From the NCBI GenBank assembly GCA_963555705.1, contig OY743189.1, forward strand, positions 7,767,501-7,831,500: DNA of 64,000 nt, written 5' to 3'. The DNA is from Ligustrum vulgare (Eukaryota; Streptophyta; Magnoliopsida; Lamiales; Oleaceae). Under the pieces are notes generated by a model, which saw only the letters and a program-made list of their open reading frames with translations, was not told where the DNA came from and searched no databases. The position numbers and the translations under genes are program-made. Positions 54,390 through 64,000 of the stretch are shown here, in pieces. How positions within the stretch are numbered: position 1 is the first letter of the stretch; each line of letters begins with the position of its first letter.

Positions 54390-56456
54390 AATAATAATAG
54401 TTTAGGAGCAAGAATACAATTTATAGAAATAAATCAAAAGGAAAAATATATGGAAGCAAATTATAATGTATCAAAATTTTACAAAGCAAGTAAAAAATCA
54501 TTATATTGTGATAAATTACAATACAAACATGCCCAATGGGGATGTCATTTACAAAGAAAACATAAGAAAAAGAAATGTTATAGGAAAGATAAATTCAAAG
54601 ATAGATTTAAGATATTTAATAAGTACAAGAAACCACATAACAAAACATTTAAAAGATATAGAATACCATACAAAACATATTTATGACAAAAACAAAATAA
54701 ATCAAAAACATACCAAAAAATCCAAAAAAATGTAAATGTTATTTATGTGGAGAAGTAGTACATATATCTCGAGAATGTCCCAAAAAGATAAAAGAAAGAA
54801 TATGATGTATGTTTCTTTAATAGGAGCTCACATCGACGGGAAGGTTTGGCTTCTCGATGTCGGCTCTTTGCCACCTGGGGCTGTAGTATGTTCTAAGGGT
54901 TGGGCTTTTCACCCATTAAAAAGGAAATTTATGACTTATTACCTATAGAACAAGAAAAAGAACGGAAAGAGATTCGTGAAGATGAGGAAATTTATGAATT
55001 AGAAGAGTATGGAGTAATAAATTCTTTTATGGAATTAAAATCTTTAGAAAGTGAAGAAAGTGAATCTAGTGAATAAAAATATTTATACATAAATATGATA
55101 AGACAAATAAGTGAAGAATGTACATCTAAAGAATATCAATATCAATTAGAAAAATATTAAGAACGATTAAATGAAAGATTAATATTTAATCCAAAAATGT
55201 ATGAAACGATTTTAAAGTCAAAGTTAGATGTAGAACCAAAAGAAATATTTAATTTACCATTTTGCCAGAAAAATAAAGAAATGGCATAGGTGGCAAGAAT
55301 GCTAAGAAATCATAGTCACCCTATAGATATAAGAGATATTACATAAAATACATTAATACCTGTAATTAATGAGGAGATTATAAGACAAGAAATAAATTTA
55401 TTAAATTCTGAACTAAAAGGAAAAATAAAAAAAATGTATATTTAGGAACTATACAAATTGTTGCTAAAGCCTATTTAAGAGAAGGAATTAATACACCTAT
55501 AGAATTTTATATAATAGATGATAGAATTGTAAGTTCAGTACAAGATTCTTTAATAGGAATCGTAAAGGAAATTTAATATATCAGGAAGTAAAATTTACAA
55601 TAAGACCAAATTTCAATTCAATATAAGTATGGGAGAACAAAATAAGAATAAAGTTTTGACATTGCATTATAAATTAAGAGGAATACATATGGAACTTGGT
55701 GATTAAAATATAAGTTTAACTATTAGAACAATATATGCCTCTACTAGCAAACATGAAGTTAGAATTAAAAATCCTAGAGAAACACAAAAAATAGAAACTA
55801 TATTCAAAATCTTACTAGAATACAAGTAAGCTAAAGAAATCGGTGAATGTCCATACCAAAAGATATAGAAATAGATTTTAACCAAACTAGACAATTAGTA
55901 AATATAGAAAGACCACAAATAGAATTTGGAAGAAGAGCTATAAGCCTAAGAATAAACAATACTACAAAATTACCTGAGATAGAACACGAGGATAATTAGG
56001 AAAGACTTATACTGTTAAGAATACATAGAAGAATACCTATGATGAATCTATCTAAAAAAATCATACAAAACAATTTGAAATTATGATAGAAATTAAAATA
56101 AATGGAGAATGGTAAGAGGAGAAAGTATTAATAGATACTGAAGCAAATGTATCACATATAAAAGAAAATATAATAGGAGATTTAGAACTCAAAGTTACAA
56201 ATAATCCAATTCAAATGCAAGATTACTTTGGAAACATTCACCCTATATATACTTAAGTAGAATTACCAATAAGAATAAACAAATGATATGAAATAATCAT
56301 AAATATGTATGTAAAACAACAAGTAAAGCCTTACTAAATCGAAGATGATAGAATGCTATTGACAATACAAAATGAAAATTTAGTAATACACAAGTCATTA
56401 TGAAAAGAATACAAGGGGGAAGAGAACATATTTACATACTAACTAAGATGAATTAT
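54390..56456 (+). pseudogene. Endogenous pararetrovirus fragment, plus strand: coat end, zinc finger, movement protein, protease
   Basis: Order: end of coat protein (54390-54680, Lys-rich tail), CCHC zinc finger 54737-54778, acidic stretch, movement protein (55080-55830, several stops), and an aspartic protease start (56090-56180). The protease active site reads Asp-Thr-Glu-Ala (56134-56145) where Asp-Thr-Gly-Ala is expected. The order matches the minus-strand copy, but the sequence differs, so they derive from different insertions or strains. It is cut at 56456 by the Tork element. A plastid rRNA piece lies at 54824-54920. Confidence 0.7.
54824..54921 (+). rRNA. Plastid 23S rRNA fragment (domain V), displaced copy
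   Basis: The string ACATCGACGGGAAGGTTTGG, then CTCGATGTCGGCTCTT, GCCACCTGGGGCTGTAGTAT and AAGGGTTGGGCT match from memory the conserved domain V of chloroplast 23S rRNA, with roughly eight differences. Only about 98 bases are present, far too short to function. GC content contrasts sharply with the AT-rich neighbours. It lies 46 bases behind the pararetroviral zinc finger. Confidence 0.9.
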
Positions 56457-56751
56457 TGTAAAGCAATTGGACAAGATGCTGCAGCCCAGATGATAAAGTC
56501 CAATCCAAAAGCTAAGGTCCAAATCTGTAAAAGCCCAGCTAGTTGAAGATTTGAAGTCTAAGACCAAAATGTTGTTGGTCCATCTGATTTGAAGAAGCTC
56601 GAGTCCGTTGAAACCAGGTCAAGGCCTAACCAATTTAACAACTTTCTCAATCCTAGTTGTTGGATCCCACAAATTGATGTGGATCGTCCAAAGTGTTGAT
56701 AAGGCCTTATAATCTTCATTTGGCTACTCTCTGACTTCTTCCAGATGTTTC

Positions 56752-56803
<52 letters not shown>

Positions 56804-57038
56804 GCTTTGTGCTCTCTTAGACTCTTCTTTCTTTCTCGCATCTGATTCATCTTGTTAAATCGTTTGTTTGTGTGAGTTTTTAGAGTTTATGAAGTTTTAT
56901 CAAATTTGGTTTATTTCTGTAAAACTTTGATTTTCTGCTTCGTTTTGTTGATTAATAAGATTTTTGAAGTTTCTTTGTGTTTAACTTCGAGTTCTTTGCG
57001 ATTTTCTTGGTGTGATTCAAGGTTCAGACTTGTAATAG
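56457..57038 (+). repeat. 5' LTR of the Tork-like element
   Basis: Matches 63413-64000 from TG(G)TAAAGCAATTGGACA onward. It contains a CT microsatellite (56755-56799, about 22 repeats) versus about 13 in the 3' copy (63711-63736). The 3' copy also has an extra segment and long T runs, so the LTRs have diverged considerably. Confidence 0.8.
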
Positions 57039-57049
57039 TGGTATCATAG
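57039..57049 (+). other. Primer binding site of the Tork-like element
   Basis: TGGTATCATAG, one mismatch to the initiator tRNA-Met complement TGGTATCAGAG. The 930 bases that follow (to 57983) are leader without a coding frame. Confidence 0.65.
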
Positions 57050-57983
57050 TCTTAGGGTTCGTGTGAATACGCTATTAAAGACTCAGATCTTTTTAGATCC
57101 AAACAATTTTGGGCTAGATCTGTTGATTTTTGAAAGTTTTTGGGGGATTTCTTGATAAAACGTTTTAGGGTTTTTTTATTACTTGAAATTTTTAAGAATC
57201 TTTGAACAAATTTGTTAGATCTAAAAATCCGAAGTAAAACGTTTCAGTGTTTATAAAATCTTAGTGAAAATTTTTCAGATTTGAAAGTCTCAAATTTCTC
57301 TTTTGAATTTCTTCGTGGCGTTCTTGAACAAAACTTTATATTTTGAGAAATCTTTATTTAAGAAACCTTAGAAAATTTTCAAACAGGGGGATTTTTCTTA
57401 TTACTCTGTGTTCTGGATCTATACTTTCTTGAGTAAAAATTTTTATAAAGATCCTAGAACTTAGGATAATCTTTCTGATATCCTAAGAGTTCTAAAGGGA
57501 CCTGACATTATCTTGGTGATTGATCTTGGTGCATGCGATTGGAACTCATTGGTGCTAAAATTCCTTAAGAGACAAATTTTTGCTAAAGATGATATCATTC
57601 TATGCTAGTGTGTTTTTTAGTCTCTTTAATAAACTCTTGTTCTTTTCAAAATCCCTCCGTTTTTGAAGCCTTCTATTGGACCCCTTTAGTTTTCTTTGTC
57701 CAAGATTTCTTAAGAACCTACGAATTTGAGGGAGACCCAAATTAGGTTTAGGGATATACTGGAAGAACACTACTGCTTAGTGTTCAGATACTTAGTGATT
57801 AATTCTTAGTGTATAATTGTCTCTTTGTGCATTGTGATCATCTTGATTACAGTATTACTGAGTTTCTGCATTTGTTGAATCTGTGTGTAACATCATATCT
57901 TTCTTAGTGTGGCTCTTCTTTTTGTAATTCTTTGTGTTTATTTAATTTTACTTAGTGAACTTTTGCTTTGTATATATGTAATT

Positions 57984-58515
57984 GAAAATTTAAAGTTGTC
58001 TAATATCTACTAAGGCGAGACTGACTGTCACATATTTGTCTGGATAGTAGAGTATTAACAGAAAACGAAGTTTTGTTTAGTGCAGATCCAGATGAATCTT
58101 GTTATCACATATCCATCTGGATTATAAAATGTGAACAGGTAAAATATACGATGCAGAACTGTAAAGTAAATGAACACGATATTTGAGCTTAACGTGGGAA
58201 AAATCCTAACAGGGAAAACTCATGTGCTCATACCCTAAGGACAAAAATCAATAACTAATAAGAAAAGAGATTACACGGTTCAATCTAAGCTACAGGATAA
58301 ATTTATACATAAATTTATCAATTACCCAAGAAATAAATCACTCCCTGATTCTTCTATGGCGTGTAATATGAGATGGCATCCCACTAGTCTTTAGTAGCTT
58401 TCTTTGACACTGCAACGATCTTCAGTAAACTCGAACTCTCATTCGATCTCGATCCAAACCTTCCGTTTGATCTTCTGGCTGAAAGTCTTTTCTTCTTATA
58501 GTGATTGACAAAAAC
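57984..58515 (-). repeat. Sirevirus-like LTR fragment
   Basis: Starts TGAAAATTTAAAGTTGTC like 8784 and follows it with moderate divergence, including AACGTGGGAAAA, the CATACCCTAAGGACAAAAATCA block and CTTCTATGGC(G/A)TGTAATATGA, to about 58515. The other half of the LTR is absent. Confidence 0.85.
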
Positions 58516-58559
58516 TTGTTTTCTCTTTTCTGGACAAAGTATAGCAAGCCGAAGGTAAA

Positions 58560-60315
58560 TAAGTACGTTTTTCCCTACTCTTCCAGTGCTAACTGATCTA
58601 TATCCCCATTTCTACCATGTCCTTTCTGACTTTTATACCATTTTTCATCTTTCCTGGAATGTTCAATAATGTCCCAATGATACTGTCATAAACTTTTTTC
58701 TTCACGTGCATTACATCAAGACAATGCCTTACCGATAAATGTTGCCAATAAGGTAGATCCCAGAATATTGACCTCTTCTTCCAAAGACTCTTCTAAGGAG
58801 GCTTAAAAGGTTTTCCAAACAAAACATCAATATTTTTAACTCGTTCATATACCTCACATCCTGTTATTGGCAAGCGAGCTGCTCGAGCCTCGATTTTTCC
58901 ATTGAAGGGTTTTTTCTTCTTTCAATAAGGGTGGTCAGCAGAGAGAAGTCTTATATGACTCATAAAGACATTTTTCTTATAATTTTTCAACCAAAGATCA
59001 ATCGTGTCTTCTTTATAAATGGGACATACTTTAGGTCCTTTATTAGTATAACCCGACAAGTTACCATACGCTAGAAAATTATTTACGATGCAAAATATCA
59101 TAGCACGTAAGGTGAAATTCATCTGACTATGTACATCAAACACCGACACACCTTCATCCCACAACAGTCTTAAATCTTCAATTAGTGGGGTTAGGTAAAC
59201 ATCTATGTCATTCCCCAATTGTTAAGGCCCTGATATTAGCAAAGACAACAAGATATACTTGCGCTTCATACATAACCAAGGAGGAAGATTGTAAATCGTC
59301 AAAAGAACCGGCCAAGTGCTATGTCGACTACTCATGTTACAGTGCGGGTTCATCTCATCCGTACATAGTCCAAGCCTAAGATTCTTATCTTCGTCCCCAA
59401 ACTCAGGAAACAGCCTATTAATGTTCCTCCATTGAGGAGAATCAGCCAGGTGTCTTAGTTTTCATCTTCTTTCCTCCCATCAGCATGCCACCGCATGCTC
59501 TTCGCATTCTTTGCATTGGCAAACAAACATTTAAATCTTGGTATTACGGGTAGGTACCATAACACCTTTGCCGGAGGGCTTCTTTCGCTTATACCGTGAT
59601 GCCCCACACGTTGGACACAGACGCAAGTCCTTTTACTCATTTCAATACAGTATACAATCATTTGGACATGCATGTATCCTCTCAATCTCCATACCCATCA
59701 AATACAACAATTTCTTTGCCTTCTAGATTGAACTAGGAAGCTCGTTATCTCCCGAAAGCATCTCTCGTAAAAGTTCTAGTAATGCAGTAAAACTCTTATC
59801 ACTCCACCTATTGTTTGCTTTCAAGTTATACAATTTCAACACAGCAAACAATTTTTTGAATTTATTACAACCAGAAAACAAAGTCTTTCATAATCATTGA
59901 ACAAGTTATTGAATATATGAGGTTTTTCAATAAATTCCCCTTGTATATCATGCATCATTTCATCTATTATATCATTCTCATCATTTTCCACATCATTCTC
60001 ACCAATATTACTCAAATGATTCTCCTGCTGATCACCATCATCGTGACCAGTGCTCGTTCTAGGAAGCATACTCTCACCATGCCATATCCATCGTATATAA
60101 CCTTCCTTAAACCCACGACGAATAATATGGCTCTTCACTTGCTCAAAAATATGAAACTTTCTCAAATTCTTACAATCACAACAAGGACACAAAATCATTG
60201 ATTCACCTTTCTTTTTCCTGTGTTCCTTCGTACATTTCATAAACTCTTCAACCTCTTTTACATATTCATGTGTATTACGTCTATCATACATCCAACTCCG
60301 ATCCATATCTAACAA
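58560..60315 (-). pseudogene. CACTA transposase (TNP2/TNPD type), broken
   Basis: 60315-59836: transposase-associated domain with MDRSWMYDRR, ILCPCCDCKN and a HGE motif. Then 59685-59350 in mixed frames (RWHADGRKEDEN). 59218-58922: Transposase_21 core with GNDIDVYLTPLIEDLRLLWD, NFTLRAMIF and LAYGNLSGYTNKGPKVCP. 58790-58560: downstream part with the HCLDVMHV-like stretch and SIIGTL. Stops and frameshifts occur throughout. The enzyme would bind the CACTA ends and excise the element. Confidence 0.9.
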
Positions 60316-61259
60316 CCTATATTTGAAGATATAATTTAAAAAACAAATAGTTTTGAGTTAAAATTTTTCATGATAGAACTTTAAACCAACTAAATATTAA
60401 CAATTGAAATCAAGTACGATAATATATTAGGTTGGAATCTTCATAAATTTACTCTGATGATTGTATTCTGTTTAATTATTTATTTAGTAAGGTCAATTAT
60501 ATAATAGTGAAAATCACCTTAAATTATAATGTTCAATTTTTATGTATCAAATCCTACAGAAATTTCAGTAGAATCTCCCCTATATATTGGACTTATCCAA
60601 CCTGAGGAGGAATCAAAATATCACAATAAAATCAAAATGTTCAGCCTCGACATATTCAAAATTCAAACATAACTCCATTCAAACTTTAACATCATCAACT
60701 ACTCCAATATTAATCAAAAATCAATTCCCAACTCCTAAAACTAAAACTAAGATTTCATAACATAACATACTATAATTTCAATAAAACTCCAATAATTCAA
60801 ATATTGCAATGTATCTATATATCTAGCTACTAACTAAAAACCAACAATATAAAATTAACATTCAAATTACTAAACTAATAAAAAACTCATTTCAACCAAT
60901 TAGAATATAAAATCATAAATTCAATCATAAACTAACAAATTAAATAATTAACTAGTTCATATATATATATATATAAAGAGGGGTGTGGGTTCTTAGTGGG
61001 AGGGGGCGGGTCTCTCAAAGGGGAGGCACGGTGGTGGCGAGGAGGCACAGTGGGAGGGAGTGAGGGATTTTGAATTCTTGAGTTTTTGTGAGAGGAAGAG
61101 ATAAAGAGAGAGGAGAGGAATGTGGTGGTGGTGGTGGTGGAGGAGTGTGTTGCTGGAGGAATATGGTGGTGATGGTGATGGCGGCAACATCGAACCTCGG
61201 CGAGCGTGAGAGAGAGATAGCTAGAGATGCGAGAAGATAGTGAAAGAGAGAGCACGGCG
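60316..61259 (-). other. 5' flank of the CACTA transposase gene
   Basis: AT-rich to about 60975 (with a TA run 60958-60975), then GA-rich with a GGT microsatellite (61121-61141). The His/Ser-rich open frames at 60932-61255 come from these simple repeats and are not called. Leader and promoter of the transposase are expected here. Confidence 0.5.
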
Positions 61260-61289
61260 CGCGGCGGGTGTTTTATGTTAAAAAAAAAG

Positions 61290-61660
61290 CTTGTTTTAGG
61301 CGTTGGTTCCTTAAGAACCGACGTACCAAAGTCTAAAACAAGTTTTACGCGTCGGTTCTTAAGGAACAGACTTGTAAAACCAGTTGTTTAGGCATCAGTT
61401 CCTACCTAAAACTGGGTTTAGGCATCAATTCTTATGGAATCGACGCCTAAACAACTGGTTTTACACGTCGGTTCCTTAAGAATCGATGCGTAAAACCTGT
61501 TTTAGACGTCGGTTCCACAAGAACCGACGCGTATAACTTAAAATTCCATTTTTCGTGTCGGTTCCAAAATATAAACGATGCATATTTCTAGAAAATATTT
61601 ACAAAAATACCACCATCCTTTTATACGCATCGGTTTATAAAACCGATGTGTATTCTGTTT
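61290..61660. repeat. CACTA subterminal repeats with CTTAAG palindromes
   Basis: About seven units of the type CG(T/A)CGGTTC-NNNN-GAACCGACG, several with GGTTCCTTAAGAACC symmetry. A perfect 20-bp inverted repeat has arms at 61374-61393 and 61445-61464. Such subterminal arrays are the binding sites of the smaller CACTA-encoded protein. Confidence 0.85.
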
Positions 61661-61689
61661 TTTTTTTGTTAATTCTGTACCAGTGCTTA

Positions 61690-63240
61690 GTAATCCATCA
61701 GCTTACTAGGGATACAACTAGAAGAGAAATTAGATCTCAATCTAGATATGAGGATCTTAACTTTGTTTCTGCTTTTACACTTACATTGAACCTATGCAAT
61801 CTAAACCTGAGTTATTTTAAGAAGTCATTTCTTCAATTGATTCTAAATTGTGGCTTGCAACAATGGAAGATGAAATGGATTACCTTATTAAAAATGGAAC
61901 TTGGGTCTTAGTGAATAGGCCCTAAAATAAGAGGATCATTGACTGCAAATGGATTTTTAAAATTAAAGAAAGTGAGTCTAATGATATAAAACTTTGGTAC
62001 AAAGCTAGGCTTATAGCTAAAAGCTTTTCACAAAAGGAAGGGATTAATTATAATGAAATTTTTTCACATATTGTTAAGTATACTTCTATCAGAACTTTGT
62101 TTGCTTTAGTTGCACAATTTGATTTAGAACTTGAACAAATGGATGTTAAAACTGTATTTCTGAATGGTTCTTTAGATGAAACTATTTATATAAATCAGCC
62201 TCAAGGATTTGATAAAAAAAAATAAATCTGATTTGGTATGTTTGCTTAAAAAAATTCATATATGGACTTCAACAGTCTCCAAGGCAATGGTATAAGAGGT
62301 TTGATTCTTACATACAAAGCCTTAATTTCCAAAAGAGCCAATGTGACTCTTGTTTTTATTTCAAATGTTGTGAAAATGATTATATGTACGTTCTTTTATA
62401 TGTTGATGACATGCTAATTGCTAGTCCAAATATGCATGATACAGATCTGCTTAAACACAAGCTTCATTCTGAGTTTGAAATGAAAGATTTAGGACATGCT
62501 AAATAAATTCTAGGAATGGACATCATTGCCTCTGCTTGCACATTTTAAACTGTCTATTGATCAATCTCCTAAATCTAATGAAGAAGAACTTAGAATGCAT
62601 AATGTGCCTTATTCAAATGTTGTAGGATTAGTTATGTATCTTATGGATTGTACTAGGCCAGACATTGCATTTTATGTTAGTGTGTTAAGCAGATTTTTGA
62701 GTAATCCTGGTGAATTACATTGGGAAGCTATGAAATCTTTATTAAAAATATCTAAAGGTTCTGCAAAACTTAGTCTTATGTTTTCTAAAACCAAAACTGA
62801 TTTCAAACTAAACGGCTTTGTAGATTCTGACTTTGCTGGAAACAATGATAACAAAATGCCTACTTCTGCATATTTATTTACACTAAATGGTTTCTGCATT
62901 AGCTGGAAAGCTCAGTTACAAAAGCTGGTAGCTTTATCTTCAACTGAGGCTGAATATATAGCTGTCACAGATGCTGTTAAAGAGTTTACGTAGGTTAAAT
63001 GTTTGCTTAGTGAGGTAACTTTATCTTCAACTGAAGTTGAATATATAGCTTCCACAGATGCTGTTAAAGAGTATATGTGGGTTAAATGTTTGCTTAGTGA
63101 AATTGGATACATTGACAACTTTGAAATTGAGATTTACACTAATAGTCTTAGTGCTTTACATTTGTGCGAAAATCCTGTGTTTCATAACAAATCTAAAGAC
63201 AAAGATGTGAAATTTCATTTCATTAGGGATATAACTTAAA
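61690..63240 (+). pseudogene. Tork-like Copia pol: RT and RNase H
   Basis: RT shows QFDLELEQMDVKTVFLNG, YGLQQSPRQWYKRFDSYI and YVDD at 62399-62410. The link around 62505-62530 has a deletion and stop. RNase H is in 62526-63239 with CTRPDIAFYVSVLSRF, LSSTEAEYIAVTDAVKEF and HFIRDI. An 87-base tandem duplication (62932-63018 and 63019-63105) repeats 29 codons around the SSTEAEY motif; TAG at 62991-62993 lies in its first copy. The catalytic Asp of YVDD is intact, but the frame is broken several times. Confidence 0.9.
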
Positions 63241-63412
63241 AAGGTATTTTTAAACTTATTAAAATACCAACTCAATTAAATCCAGCAAATGCTGGAACAA
63301 AGGTAATTCGTATATCTAAGTTTAAAGATGCATTATCATTTTTAAACATAGTTGAATTTTGATATTGCTGTGTGTGTTTTGCAGGTTATGCTGATCCAAT
63401 TGAGATGAAGAT

Positions 63413-64000
63413 TGGTAAAGCAATTGGACAGGATGATGCAGCCCAAATGATAAAGTCCAATCCAAAAGCTAAGGTCCAAATCTGTAAAAGCCCAGCCGGT
63501 TGAAGATTTGAAGTCTAAGACCAAAATATTGTTGGTCCATCTAATTTGAAGAAGCCCAAGTCCATTGAAACCAAATCAAGGCCCAACCAGTTTACCAACT
63601 TTCTCAATCCTAGTCGTTGGATCTCAAAAATTGATCTGGACTGTCCAAAGTGTTGATAAGGCCTGATAATCTTCATTTGGCCACTCTCTAACATCTACCA
63701 AATGTTTCCAATCTCTCTCTCTCTCTCTCTCTCTCAATGCTTCATGTTCTCTTGTTAAATGTCTTAATCTTTGTGAAATTTCAAAGAATTACTTAGTGGC
63801 TTTTTTTTTTTTTTACAGTCATTGGTCTGTAAACTTTGTGGATCTTTGTGGTTTGTTTGTGTGAGTTTTTAGAGTTTATGAGTTTTTATTAGATTTGTTT
63901 TTTTTTTTTTTGTAAAACTTTGATATTCTGTTTTTTTTTTTGTTGATTCATAAGATTTTTGAAGTTTCTTTATGTTTAACTTCGAGTTCTTTGCAATTTA
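63413..64000 (+). repeat. 3' LTR of the Tork-like element (partial)
   Basis: Begins TGGTAAAGCAATTGG behind the purine-rich GAGATGAAGAT; runs past the window end. Same order of blocks as 56457-57038 with an additional ~90 bases and T runs at 63804-63818, 63898-63912 and 63932-63942. Confidence 0.8.

Larger units (their letters stand above)
58516..61685 (-). mobile_element. CACTA (En/Spm) transposon, truncated on one side, minus strand
   Basis: The right terminus CACTGGTACAGAATTAAC (61685 inward on the minus strand), subterminal repeats, then a TNP2 transposase gene reading leftwards. The left part ends inside the transposase against the Sirevirus LTR fragment. CTT (61686-61688) would be the 3-bp target copy. 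Confidence 0.85.
56457..64000 (+). mobile_element. Tork-like (Tnt1-type) Copia retrotransposon, internally rearranged, right end outside window
   Basis: 5' LTR 56457-57038, primer site 57039, non-coding leader to 57983, then foreign sequence (Sirevirus LTR fragment and CACTA piece), then RT and RNase H (61690-63240) and the 3' LTR from 63413. Gag, protease and integrase are missing, so a deletion accompanied the nested insertions. RT and RNase H motifs place it near Tork/Tnt1. Confidence 0.8.

Noticed and set aside
60932..61255. His-, Ser- and Pro-rich open frames
   Set aside because: Product of GGT and GA simple repeats in the CACTA 5' flank.
61555..61911. 118-codon open frame across the CACTA end and Tork RT
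   Set aside because: Joins two unrelated elements; a chance fusion of frames.

Overview
The window is nuclear DNA of a flowering plant, most likely a eudicot. It is a dense stack of nested transposable elements plus fragments of an endogenous plant pararetrovirus. I see no intact host gene and no bacterial feature. Evidence for a plant: Sirevirus and Tork Copia elements, CRM, Tekay and Tat Gypsy elements, a MULE carrying a DUF1985/Ulp1 gene, a CACTA transposase, plant-type introns and a plastid 23S rRNA scrap. I cannot name the species. Such nesting, with a CRM-type element, suits (peri)centromeric heterochromatin, but that is inference.

Layout. 1-9893: Sirevirus-like Copia on the minus strand; its left LTR runs off the window, and a third gene lies behind pol. 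9894-14249: 3' part of a Tat-type Gypsy element (plus strand), cut on the left by the Sirevirus. 14250-16140: remains of a CRM-like element (minus strand; gag, PBS, LTR). 16203-17213: 3' end of a hAT transposon. 17287-48102: a Mutator-like element (MULE) with a 10-bp target duplication TGTGAGTTAG. Its original ~10.8 kb was expanded to ~30.8 kb by insertions. Its genes, a DUF1985/Ulp1 gene (plus, from 19131) and a MURA transposase (minus, 47222 to 44693), are convergent. A decayed Tekay element (22578-28249) splits the Ulp1 gene. A young CRM-type element (30291-44643, TSD GTAAC) sits between the two genes. That CRM was itself invaded by a non-autonomous Tat element (30528-36221) in its 5' LTR and by a Tat-type element now reduced to a solo LTR (39107-40652, TSD CCATG) in pol. 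48113-49400: no recognisable gene. 49411-56456: pararetroviral fragments in both orientations, one holding ~100 bp of plastid 23S rRNA. 56457-64000: Tork-like Copia (plus), containing a Sirevirus LTR fragment and a CACTA piece (to 61685).

Most interesting signal. Arrays of the 16-bp palindrome GGTAGGTTAACCTACC and variants fill the non-coding parts of the MULE: left subterminal region, one intron, the intergenic space, right subterminal region. I found none outside the MULE. A MULE with a DUF1985 protein gene and its own element-specific non-coding repeat suggests a sequence-specific self-recognition or anti-silencing system like that described for VANDAL elements. The half sites also equal plant MYB 'AC elements'. 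A second cross-family signal is a stem with an AGGA/AGGG loop just upstream of the polypurine tract in all four Gypsy elements with a readable tract; its stem covaries.
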